Shown here: positions 46,817 to 58,308 of the stretch, piece by piece | Numbering within the stretch: position 1 is the stretch's first letter | Layout: every line of letters begins with the position of its first letter | Assembly: GCA_030762895.1 (NCBI GenBank) | Contig: CM061070.1 | Span: 78,107,804-78,171,803, forward strand | Length of the DNA: 64,000 nucleotides | From: Sophora flavescens | Taxonomy: Eukaryota > Streptophyta > Magnoliopsida > Fabales > Fabaceae | Direction of reading: 5' to 3' | Translations under genes and position numbers: made by a program | The notes under the pieces: generated by a model | The model's input: only the letters and a program-made list of their open reading frames with translations | What the model was told of the DNA's origin: nothing | Database searches by the model: none

Positions 46817-48065
46817 CTAAATGTGACACCCTCTACCCCGCATGTTAATATAAAACATTTACTTAAAAAAGGTAATATAAAAACATGCATTTATTTCATT
46901 AAAATAAAAACATGGATAAAATATATCACATTGTACAAACTCAATGCGGAAAGTAACATAGTTTTAAAAAAATAAAACATAAACAAAACAATTACATAAC
47001 AAAACCCAACCCCAATGTCAAAGACATAGCTGGTATAACCGTTCCGAAATGAATCCTTAGAATACTATGAAACTGAAAACTAACTAACAACTATATAGCT
47101 AAGCATCCTAGCTAGAGTTGCGGCTCCTCGAAGTCACTCATCCACTGGCTGCTCACCGTCCTCTGCATAAAGAATTACATGCCAACAACAGACAAAGAAA
47201 AACAGGGTGTAAGAAATCATGTAAACACAACGGCATGGAAGTAGTTAAGCAAGATGAACATACATCATAACATGGCATATCAATATACAACATAACATCA
47301 ACATAATATAATCATATCAACATGTCATCTCAACCAAATTATGCTATGCGGTGCAACACTACTCTTCTACTCTGTTAGGCGTGTGGATCCAAACTATCTC
47401 AGGAAGGCATCTTTTGAGTTACATATCCACATTGGCCAAAAAGTACCAACGCCGGCAGTCCACCAAACCATGGGTGAACCCCTTGGATAGGCGACGCATC
47501 ATAACGTGGATGCACCACCGCGGGGGCGTCTTGTTCACAAAACCTTGGGTGAACCACCCGAGACTTAGCCAGATCGTCGTACTTTAGGATGACCTCCCCT
47601 ATGTTGAACTTCCCCCACTAACAACTTACACGTGTGAATGTATGAGCACAACAACAAACAAGGAAACCACCTCCTTTGCTTGGGCCAATAAGCACCCAAG
47701 ACTTATCACCAATATCAACATCAACACCTTAACCCTTCTGTGTCAAGGCCCCCTTAGCCAAAAAGCACTAAGGTTCAACTCATCAACACCTTGACCAAAA
47801 AGCATCGTGGCCACTTTGGACAAAAAGCACCAAAGTCTATCAACATGCGGTAACCCACTGGGTACCGACTTAACCAATTTGTTATTCTTGTTTATCTTAA
47901 TTAATATTTAATTAAGTTATCTAACTGTCTTTGTCCGATTGGTACATTATTATATCATTGGGGAAATTTGGGATGGAACACCCCTTTAAACCTTTAATCT
48001 CATATTATGTCCTGAGGGGCAAGCATGGGCGTGCTTCCACTTAAGTGAAGCACGGTCGTGCTCTT

Positions 48066-50467
48066 TGTAACAGCTTGATTTTAATTAAGTTGTTGAACCG
48101 GTTAAAATATAATTTATTATATTATAATATGAGAGTTAGGAAGTGATTTTAAATAAAATAAAATCATATTCATAGTCTCTCTTATGGTAGAAGGTTACGG
48201 TGAAATTTTGGGTTTAAAACTCAGACGGAAATCGGTCTGCGCTTTTTGTTTTGACAGTATAATTTTATACCGGCAGAAAACCATAATTTGACCCGAAACT
48301 GAAATTTGAAGATTTTTGTTATTTTGTCCGTGAGGAATTATATTTTACAAATTTCAGATCAGAAATAAAATATTATGTTTATTCGGATGAATTTTGGTCA
48401 AAGTTCGAACGGAAAACAGTCGGTGTTTTCACTGACTGTAAGATTTTAATGATCAGAAAACCTAATGTTGAATTATGAACGAAATGGTTTATATTTAAAT
48501 CATATTTTCAATGAGTTTGGTTAGTTTGAAAATTTTCAACCAAAAACAAGATATTACGCTTTGATTCGGGCGTAAAACCCTAATCGGGAAACCGACGGAG
48601 TCGAAAACGGAACTGCAGAGATCCATCAAGATATTAGGACAAATATTCATACATGATGACTCATGGAGGATAAGTCACCAAGCATTTATGAGCATGAAAT
48701 GCTAGTAATCATGACTATTGGGTAAAATGACCAAAATACCCCCAAGCTTTCGCGGTTATTAACAAGACACATCTATGCACTCATAACCACTTATTTTACA
48801 TGGTTGTAAACCTCCCGCATCTCTCCAATTTCGTGCAGCCACATTCCATAAACCAAACCTATTTCATTTTTCTTTCCTTTCGTCATTTTCATCTCAAAAA
48901 CCGAAATCGGGTAAATAACGGAGCTGCCTACGGGGTTTCCGGGAACCGCTAACGGATTGAATCGATGAGTCATGGATGACTCATTAGATCTGGCCCAAAA
49001 TCAGTCACACCTCCCTACATTCTCCACCAAGTATTTTAACCAAACCCTGGTTACAAATTAACTCAAGTTAGGTTATTATAACCATATTTAAGTTATTATA
49101 TTATTTTCAAAACTTAACCTATGTCAACTAACCTAAACTTGGTTCATTTTTAACATTAAACAACTCACTCCCTCACTCCATTTCGTGGCTGCCACACCAC
49201 TCACACACTTAGACAATTCATTCTCTTCCTAAGTCATTTTCTTCACCAAAAACACCAAGAACATCATAGTGTTCTTGCCTAGTTCATCATAGTTCTTCAT
49301 TTTTTATTCTCAAGTTCTTGATTAAACCTCTAAATTTAAAGGTGAGGACTCCCTTCCTCATCATCATAGCTTCATTAATAATGCATCAAATCTTCACTTT
49401 CATCAACTTTTCCCAAATCTCCATTTCTAGATCTAGAACTTCAATTAATTCTAGAAAATTGTAGAAAAATTATTTTAATGTGAAACCAATTTCTATGATC
49501 CTTATATGACTTCTACTTTCATCATCTAAGAGTATGTAAGCAAAAAATTATTTTCCTTCCTATTTTTCTATATAAGGCCAAATCTAAGTATTGGTGGGCA
49601 AATGAGATTTTGTCCAACTTTTAACTAAGATGAAGTTGTTTATAAGCTATCTAGGATTTCTATGTTCTAAATCTAAGAGTTTAACATCAAAAGAAATTCT
49701 TAACCCTATTTTCTAGTCTTGGCTGAAATTGGGTTCATATAAACAAAATAAGTTTTCTTCAATCTTTAACTAGATCATGATTTGTATCAACTATTTAAGG
49801 TGTGTAGGTTCTAGATCCAAGAGTTTGTGAGAAAAAGGAATTTCTAGACTATTTTTCTTATTACGGCCGAAACCCTAACCATAGAGGTTAGAAGATTTTG
49901 TTTCGTATTGTTGAATTGTAACACTTGATTTGTGTTAGTTAATACTCTAGGAACTAAGATCCAAAAGATGGAGTTAAGAAAATAACCCTAGCCTATTTTG
50001 ATATCATGGTCGAATCTAGCATGAATTAGTCATAGTTGGTTTTTGTTTCATTTATTTGAGTTATGTTGTTTTGGTTGAAGGTTAACCATTAATTGTGGTA
50101 GAGTAACGAGGATCGAAAAGTTTGGGACTTCGGTGATAAGTTCGAGTAGGGGAAAGAAACAATCTACCATCGAAAACGATAAGTAGTATATTATATAATA
50201 ATTGCATTGGGCGACCTAAACCCTACTAGTAGTTGAGTAATCGACAAGACCAAAATCACATTGGAAACCTTTTCTGTAAAACCAATGGTGATTCGGGGAT
50301 TGTAGGTTTATCGACGTTAGGATGATTTTAGATTGTTTATGGTTGATTTGACTTTATTATCATTATTAATTTGATATTGTGTTATTTTGGTGATATTAGA
50401 ATATGTTGTTGATATTGTGTTATGCATGATCTGCCTGGCTTTAATATTGTGCTTAGCGGATTTTAAG

Positions 50468-50562
<95 letters not shown>

Positions 50563-51661
50563 CGGGAGATAATTGTTTGGGTGTGAGGATAATGGTGACT
50601 TAGAGGTGCCTAACCTAAATGAGTTATTTTAAAGAGGAAGGGTGACATAGAATATGTGTTAAGGCTTTGATGGAAGGTTAAGGTACTAGGATGTTATTAA
50701 TATGGGTTAGTGATATTCATGTGTTTACATTGTTGTTCACAACCGTACATTTGGAATAAACGAGGTCAAGAGTTCTCCTTAGATCGTTCCACCTTAGAAT
50801 TTAAGTTGTGCAACTATAGTGTCATTGCTATGCATGAGCACCCTTGATAGAGATGAGAGAGAACCAGGGTGTGCACTGATGGTACTGTGCTGCTATAGTT
50901 CATTGCTTTGCATGAGCATTCTCACCATGGATGAGAATGTGCACCGGCGTTGGGAACGTGTTACTTGGACGACTGACTGACATTCCTAACGAGGAATGTG
51001 TAACAGGATTAGTGGTGGCCACGTCAGTATAAAAGTGTAATTGTGTGAGATTGGGGTAGAGGATGGTACATTAATTTGAGGATGATTTGTTAGTTATATA
51101 TGTTGATTGTCTGTGACATTTATTGTATGATATGCTATGACTCTTTTCAGCTCTTGATGATAGAAATGTTTCTTATCTCCTTATTTCTGTATTTTGTGTA
51201 CGTCTACTTTATGACGTCAGAAGATCCGATGGAGGGATATGTTACTGAGGAGATGGATGGAACCCTATACGAGACGGAGGGTGCTGAGGAGTTGAATGAC
51301 ACTCCGTATGTGGCTGACGCTAGAGAACAAGTTACGGATCCTAATAATATAGTGTAGTAAATTTAGGGCCAGTGAGTCATATAAAATATTTTATTTTCCG
51401 CTTGTTGTAAGCAGTTTGTGTTAATAAGTACCTGTGAGGGATCATACTGATAGGATACCCTAAATAATGCTTTGGTAATGTAATGAATAAAAATATGTGT
51501 ATTTATATATTATAACGTTGGAGTGTTTGTTTTTGCAGAAGTTATATGATTATTATTTAATTTTAAATTTTTACGTATTTGTCAACGATAAGCGTGCGAT
51601 TAAGTAAAAAAATAATAAGGTTTTAATCTAATACTACAATCAGGCACATCGGGGTGTCTCA
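48066..51661 (+). repeat. 5' LTR of element F
   Basis: Begins TGTAACAGCTTG and ends GGGGTGTCTCA, 3,596 bp. It includes a degenerate series of GGCCGAAxC-containing units (about 49560-50010) and a long (TA)n. It has no palindrome array like those of the other LTR families. The 51100-51357 frame lies in LTR sequence and is not credible as a gene. Confidence 0.9.
50470..50559. repeat. (TA)n microsatellite
   Basis: About 45 uninterrupted TA units; the matching place in the 3' LTR (about 59658-59670) has only a few. Confidence 0.95.
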
Positions 51662-51666
51662 TTTGG

Positions 51667-51679
51667 TGGTATCAGAGCA
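51667..51679 (+). other. Primer binding site of element F, initiator tRNA-Met type
   Basis: TGGTATCAGAGCA, a perfect match to the usual site, 5 bases after the LTR end. Confidence 0.92.
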
Positions 51680-51891
51680 GTTCGATTCTAATCGGACTTT
51701 GAGGTCTAGGATGTTGTTACTGGCCGTGTCTAGTTGAGTCCACTTCGGATTTTAACTATGCTTAGAAGTTGGGTAGTGTGTTCGAGCCCGATGCGATAAT
51801 TAGCATTAGTATGGAATATGGTATTTATATACCTGTCTATGTAGTGTTATATGTCATATTGATGAGAGCGGATGATTTCTTTTACAGAATC

Positions 51892-52635
51892 ATGGCTCGT
51901 GGAAGAGGAAGTCCGATTATTAGTGGTGACAGATCTTCTAAGGGAGGAGGAGAGTCATCTGCGACTCCCAATATCATGGAAACGATAGCTGCTGCCTTGT
52001 TATTACAAACACAACAGAATGCGGAGATGCTGCAAATAAACAAAGAGCAGCTGGAACTGCAGAATCAAATAACAACTATTGAAGCTGAAGAGGCAGGATT
52101 GATTACATTCCTGAAAGGGAAGCGACCACAGTTCCGAGGGGACTATGACCCAGAGAAGCCAGAATGGTGGGTACAAGAGATAGAGAAGATATTTGACACC
52201 ATGTGCTGCAGAGATGAGAGGAAAGTGACTTATGCTGCCTACATATTAACTGGAGAAGCAGAGTCTTTGTGGAGAGGTAAGATAAGATTACTGGAGTCAG
52301 AGGACATGATTATCTGCTGGCAGTTGTTTACTGAATGCTTCTTCAAGAAGTATTTTCTGCATGCAATCCGACATGCGAAGGAGAGGAAGTTTACTAGTCT
52401 CCGACAGGGAAACATGACAGTTGGTGATTATGCATCACGCTTTGAGGCTCTGATTAAGTTTTCAGAATTCTATAACAGATTCCCAGATGAGGATTGGCGG
52501 TGTAGAAGGTTTGAAGAGGGACTGCGACATGAGATGCGAAGAGCTGTAGTGTATTTAGATATTCAAAGTTTTCCGGAGTTGGTTGAGAGTTGGGGTGTTA
52601 TAGAGAGCATAGACCAGAGGCAGGCTGCTGAGTAG
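51892..52635 (+). CDS. Element F gag
   Basis: The 247-residue frame from MARGRGSP encodes gag with a Q/E-rich N-terminal stretch, FRGDYDPEKPEWWVQEIEKI, LTGEAESLWRGK, NMTVGDYASRFEALIKFSEF and RRFEEGLRHEMRRAV. It ends with TAG in a place where glutamine-rich sequence continues (RQQRSGG), so the stop may be a mutated CAG. The frame is open about 40 codons upstream (MEYGIYIPVY...), as in element A. The zinc knuckles that normally end gag are downstream in another frame. Confidence 0.8.
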   Translation: MARGRGSPIISGDRSSKGGGESSATPNIMETIAAALLLQTQQNAEMLQINKEQLELQNQITTIEAEEAGLITFLKGKRPQFRGDYDPEKPEWWVQEIEKIFDTMCCRDERKVTYAAYILTGEAESLWRGKIRLLESEDMIICWQLFTECFFKKYFLHAIRHAKERKFTSLRQGNMTVGDYASRFEALIKFSEFYNRFPDEDWRCRRFEEGLRHEMRRAVVYLDIQSFPELVESWGVIESIDQRQAAE

Positions 52636-52789
52636 AGGCAGCAAAGGAGTGGAGGTCCTATTCGATCCGGTCTCCAGAGAAGAGAAGGTAATGGTTCTCA
52701 AGAGAGACAAGGACCATATACCACCAGTACAGTCACCTGCACCCTTACCAGTTGTTACAACACCAGTGAGTGGAACGGGCCAGCTATAG

Positions 52790-53056
52790 AGAGGCTTAGC
52801 TTGTTTCAGATGCAGGGGACCACATCATGTGAGAAATTGCAGTGAGAGACGTGTTTGTTACATCTGTGGTAAACTAGATCACTTGGCTCGTGAGTGCAGA
52901 CATAGAGGAATGCAACAATTGGTAGCTGTGGGTAGAGAAGCCAGCATTCAGAGAGGTAGAGCTGAGAAAGGAGTCCCAATAGCAGGACCACGGGTGGCTA
53001 GACCTCAGACCACAGGGAGAGTGTCTACTGTGAGGGGAGTTGAATCTTCTCAATAG
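52790..53056 (+). pseudogene. Element F zinc knuckles and start of protease region
   Basis: CFRCRGPHHVRNC (52802-52840) is followed by an intact CX2CX4HX4C knuckle CYICGKLDHLAREC (52856-52897). GRVSTVRGVESSQ, which normally leads into protease, follows before a TAG at 53054-53056. A few more residues (LVKGMYLIDGRP) are readable, then similarity to pol stops near 53105. Confidence 0.8.
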
Positions 53057-53105
53057 GCGGATCTTGTAAAAGGTATGTATTTGATAGATGGTAGACCTTG
53101 TTTGT

Positions 53106-53913
53106 TTGTCTAAGTAGCATGATAGGCAAGAAAGTGATGAGAGTTTTTGTTGAGGTATAGTTGTGACAGGTAGGATGTGAACCCTTAAGATTAATATCAG
53201 TGAGTAAGACAATTACTATAAGTCAAATGTTGATCGAGGCATAGTATCATTATGGAACCTAGGGCAATGATTAATGTTCGTAGTTAAGATGGATTGTATG
53301 ATTTTGGGAAGAGTAAACGAAAGTGTAAATAGTAATTTCACCTAAGTTGAATATGAGCAGATAAGATTATTTCTGATGTAAATTGAGATTACTAGAAAAA
53401 TTCAAATTTGTTAAGTTAGATAATCCTAACAGGTGTTGTTATTTTGATGCATATTATCTTAAGGAGTGTTGAGATGTTTATTTCGAGACTTGAAATATGT
53501 GATTTTGATATAATCTAGAATAGTGAAATACATTCTAAGGAACTAAGACTGTGAATGGATACATGAAGTGGGAAGTTAGGGTAGCATTAATTGTGGTGTT
53601 AATTGCGGGAGTTAGATGTTGAAATAAGGTTCTCAAGTGGATCGGTCATAAGAAGAAAGAAAGGATTAAGTTTTGTGTCCTTCAAGGATGATAGATCTAG
53701 GTGAAATGTTAAGGACAATGAATATAATGTAGTGATGGATTGTTTCGAGGATAAATAGAACGATATAAGAATGAATTCTGTTATGAAGTTACCGCTGTCA
53801 CCTAGGGGAAAGACAGCGATGAGAAATATAATGTGGGATCTTTAGATTAAGATACGATCACAAGATGATGTCTAGTTTTGAGTTAAGAAATTCCGAGGAC
53901 GGAATTTTTTTCT
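53106..53913 (+). other. Interior of element F with no recognisable pol
   Basis: About 800 bases occupy the place where protease, RT, RNase H and integrase should be. I see no conserved motif in any frame; the sequence may be a captured or highly decayed segment. Confidence 0.6.
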
Positions 53914-53927
53914 AAGAGGGGTAGTAA
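53914..53927 (+). other. Polypurine tract of element F
   Basis: AAGAGGGGTAGTAA directly before the 3' LTR, the same tract as in element A. It follows the shared TTCCGAGGACGGAATT motif (TTCCGATGACGGAATT in A). Confidence 0.75.
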
Positions 53928-54992
53928 TGTAACACCCTGGTTTTTAATTACGCTGTTTAACCGGTTAAAATATAATTAATTATATTTTAATGTGAGAGTT
54001 AGAATGTGATTTTAAATAAAATAAAATCATATCCATAGTCTCTCTTATGGTATAAGGTTATAGTGAAATTTTGGGTTTAAAACTCAGACGGAAACTGATA
54101 TGCGTTTTGTTTTTACAGACAATATAATTTTATACCGGCAGAAAACCCAAATTTGACCCGAAACTGAAATTTGTAGATTTTTTATATTTTTTCCGTGAGG
54201 AATTCTATTTTCCAAATTTCAGATCAGAAATAAAATGTTATGTTTTTTCGGACAAATTTTGGAAAAAGTTCGAACGGAAAACAATCGGTGTTTTCAATGA
54301 CGGTAAGATTTTAATGATCAGAAAACCTAATTTTGACTCGGGAACGAAATGGTTTGTATTTAAATCATATTTCCAATGAGTTTGGTTAGTTTGAAAATTT
54401 TCAACCAAAAATGAGATTACGCTTTGATTCGGGCGTAAAACCCAAATCGGGAAACCGACTGAGTTGAAAACGGCACTGCAGAGACCCGTCAAGATATCGG
54501 GACAACGATTCATACATGATGACTCATGGAGGATGAGTCACCAAGCATTTATGAGCATTAAATGCTAGTAATCATGACTTGTGGGTAAAGTGACCAAAAT
54601 ACCCCCAAGGCTTTTGCGGTTATTAACAAGACACATCTATACACTCCTAACCACTCATTTTACATGGTTGTAAACCTCCCACATATCTCCAATTTCGTGC
54701 ATCCACATTCCATAAACCATACCTATTTGATTTTGCTTTCGTTTCATCATTTTCATCTCAAAAACCGAAATTGGGTAAATAACGGAGTTGCGTATGGGGT
54801 TTCCGGGAACCGATAACGGATTGAATCGATGAGTCATGGATGATTCATTAGATGTGGCGCAAAATAAGCCACACCTCCCTTCATTCTCCACCAAGTCTTT
54901 TAACCAAACCATGGTTAAAAATTAACTCTAGTTAGGTTATTATAACCATAGTTAAGTTATTATATTATTTTTTAAACTTAACCTATGTCAAC

Positions 54993-57900
54993 TGTAACAG
55001 CCTAATTTTAATTATGTTGTTCAACCGGTTAAAATATAATTAATTATATTTTAATATGAGAGTTACAAAGTGTTTTTGATTAAAATAAAATCATATTCAT
55101 AGGCTACTTTATGGTTTAGGGTTACGGTAAAATTTTCGGTTGAAAATTCAGACGAAAGCCGATCTGTGTTTTCACTGCTGGTACAAGTTTACTGAGCAGA
55201 AAACCTAATTTTTAACCGTGAACAAAACGGTTAGTGTTTTTGTGATGTTCTGTATGCTATTTGAAAATTTCGAAATTTCGAGTTCAGAAATAAAATATAA
55301 TATTTATTCGGGCGAAAACGTCGGAAGAATTACGATCGGAAAATACAACCGGGTACGAAATGAAGCAGATTAGGGAGCACAAAAGAAGTGAAGTGACTTG
55401 ATGGGACTTGATGGAAATGGGTTATGACACACTCCAAAAGTTTAATCATCACACTTTTCAAATTATATCATATTATATTCTAAAAACCTATTTTTCTCTC
55501 TCTTCTCAAATCAAACAAGGCACAAGGTCAAAACTTGCTCTCCAAGCTCATTCCTCTCTCCTCAATTTCGTGTCACTTTCTCCCTTCTTTATATATACAC
55601 CTCTCATTTTCACTTCATCACTTTCCTTCTCCAAAACTCCATTAAAACTTCATCTACTTACTTTTCTTTTAAAAGTTCAAGCTCTTAAAGCTTTAGTTTT
55701 TATTCATCTTTTCTACTTGAGTTGTTCATTAAAGTTCTTCCTTATACTAAGGGTAATGCTCTCATATGAATCTTTTTGCAAGTTTCATCTTTTATTTCTT
55801 AGTTTGCTTTATATGTTCTTTATATGCTTTAGACTTCTAAAATCTCTATAAAATGGTAGAAAACTCCTTTTGAGTTGAAACCACTTTCTATAGTCTTGTT
55901 TTAACTTATATTTTCACATACTAAGAGGTTATGTAAAACAAAAATCTCTACCTATCACTTCCTATGAAGGCCGAAGCTAAGCATATGTGGCCTAGGAGGT
56001 TTTTGCTTCAACCTTTGGAATATGATCATGTGTTTGAGTTTCTAACTATTCCTTGATCTTAAATATATAAATCTTGAAAGGTTTGATAGCTTGTTTTCCT
56101 ATGATGGCCGAAAATATGTATAAGTAAGCCTAGGATACTATGTTTCAACTTTCCAAGTATGATCATGGATTTAGAACTCTTAATACCTTGTGCTTCTAAA
56201 CCTAAGAGTTATTATCGAACAAAGAATATTTTTCCTCATTATCCTATGTAGGCCGAAACTTAAATGTTTTAGAGCAAGGATGTTTGAGTTTCATTTTCCA
56301 AAATGATCATGGACTAAGGCTCCTTAATATAGAAGGATACTAAGTCTAAGAGATTGGAAAGTTTAAGGATTTCTAACTTGTTTATTCTATGTTATAGAAC
56401 CTAGGATGTGTTATTTCTTATTTTCCAAAATGATCATGGACTTGAGCTCCATAAGATATTTGGATGCTAAGTCTAAGAGATTGGAATGTTTAATTTTTCA
56501 TTGTTTTCCAAAATGATCATGGACTTGAGCTCCATAAGATATTTGGATGCTAAGTCTAAGAGATTGGAGAGTTTAGAGATTTCTAGCCTATACATCCTAT
56601 GAAGGCCGAACCTAGAAGGTTATGGACCTAGGATACTTTGTTTTTCATTTTCCAAAATGATCATGGACTTGTGCTCCTTAATACATTTGGATGCTAAGTC
56701 TAAGAGATTGGAAAGTTTAAAGATTTCTAACCTATGTTGTAATACAAGGCCGAAATCTACCCTAAGTGGTTGGATGTTTTTATTCCATATCTTTAAGTTA
56801 TAGCAATTTATCTAAGTTACCTACAACCTAAGTGATAAGTATCCAAAGGCTTATGTAGACAAAAGAATCCTAACCCTAATTTGAATTAAATGGCCAAACC
56901 TAACCTAAAGAGAACATAGATGAGTTTGTTTGATTTATTGGTTATTATGTTGATTGGTTGAAGGTAGAGTTAGTACTTTGTGGTGTGACAACAAGGAGAT
57001 TCGAGTTCGGGAGTTCGGTGATTACCCAGGTGGGGGAAAGAACCAAACTATCATCAGAATGGATAGTAGTAGATTATATAATAATTGTGTAGGGCGACCT
57101 AAACCCAACTAGTAGACGAGTAATCGACAAGACCAAAATCATATTGGAAACCTTTTCTGAAAAACCCATGGTGATTCGGGTACTGTAGGTTTATCGATAT
57201 TAGGATGATTTTATATTGTTGATGGTTTGTTTGATTTATTACCTTTATTGAATTGATTTTGTGCTATGTTGGTGATATGGGAATATTTTGATTGATATTG
57301 TGTTATGCATGATCTGCCTGGTTTGTATTATTTTGCTTAGTGGTTTTTAAGCAAAGATATATATGTTGTCTAAGAGATGATTATTTTGGGTGTGAGGATA
57401 ATAATGATTCATAAGTGCCTAACCTAGATGATGTATGTTAAAGAGGTGTTATGGCATAGAATATGTGTCAAGTTCTAATGGAAGGTTAAGGCACTAAGAT
57501 GTTGTTAAAACGGGTTGGTGAGATTCAAGTATAGGTGTGGTTGTCCACGACCGTGTATTGGTAATATAATACACGTAAAATCAAGAGTTCTCGCGATACC
57601 ACTTCCACCTTAGGGAATGAGGGTGGAACACCTTAATAGGAATGGGGGTGGAACACCTTAACAGGAATGGACGTGTGCACTAAGTGGAACATCCTAACGG
57701 GAATGAGAGTGTGCCCCGATGCAAATGTTAGATTGCCTGAGAGTAAGGGTAGAGGATGATATATTTTAACTTGAGGATGATTCGTTAGTTATGTGTGTTG
57801 ATTGTCTGTGACAATTACTATATAATTTACTATGACACTTTTCTGCTTTTTGATGATAGAACTATTTCTTCTCCCCTGTATATTTCTGTGTGTTGTATTT

Positions 57901-58308
57901 TATCTCCTTGTGGAATCATACTAGAAGACCCTGTGGATGAGCGTAACCAGGAGGAGTTGGATGGAACTCCCTACAAACCCGATGCCGGAGGACGAGATGT
58001 GACCCATGGTGATTATGGTCTAGATAGTTATGGCCAGTGCGTCTCATGAGCCGTATTTTTATTATGTTTTTCGCTGTTTAACTTTTTGTCTAAGTATATG
58101 CCCGTGAGGGATCCTACTGATAGGATATCCTCAATAGTGTTTTATAATATGTTTAATATACTTATATTGTGATATGCTAATATGGAGTTGTATACTTTAT
58201 AAGTTTAGATTTTAAATTTTTACGTATTTTCACGATAAGTGTGCGATTAAGAAATTAATTAATAAGGATTTAATCTAATAAGACAACGGGACACAGCGGT
58301 GTGTCTCA
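54993..58308 (+). repeat. Solo LTR G inserted in the 3' LTR of element F
   Basis: Begins TGTAACAGCCTAATTTT and ends GCGGTGTGTCTCA, 3,316 bp, with exact duplication TCAAC (54988-54992 and 58309-58313). It belongs to the same broad family as the LTRs of F but is clearly diverged. No primer site or coding region is inside. The 55408-55851 and 57795-58049 frames lie in LTR sequence and have no support as genes. Confidence 0.9.
56005..56770 (+). repeat. Degenerate tandem repeats in solo LTR G
   Basis: Units around TTCCAAAATGATCATGGACT, GATGCTAAGTCTAAGAGATTGG and AAGGCCGAA recur at about 56020, 56150, 56290, 56435, 56507 and 56650. Confidence 0.75.

Noticed and set aside
50387..50572. A frame ending in a run of I-Y repeats
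   Set aside because: It is a translation of the (TA)n microsatellite.
52806..53212. Minus-strand frames opposite the zinc knuckles of F
   Set aside because: They are antisense shadows of the gag/protease region.
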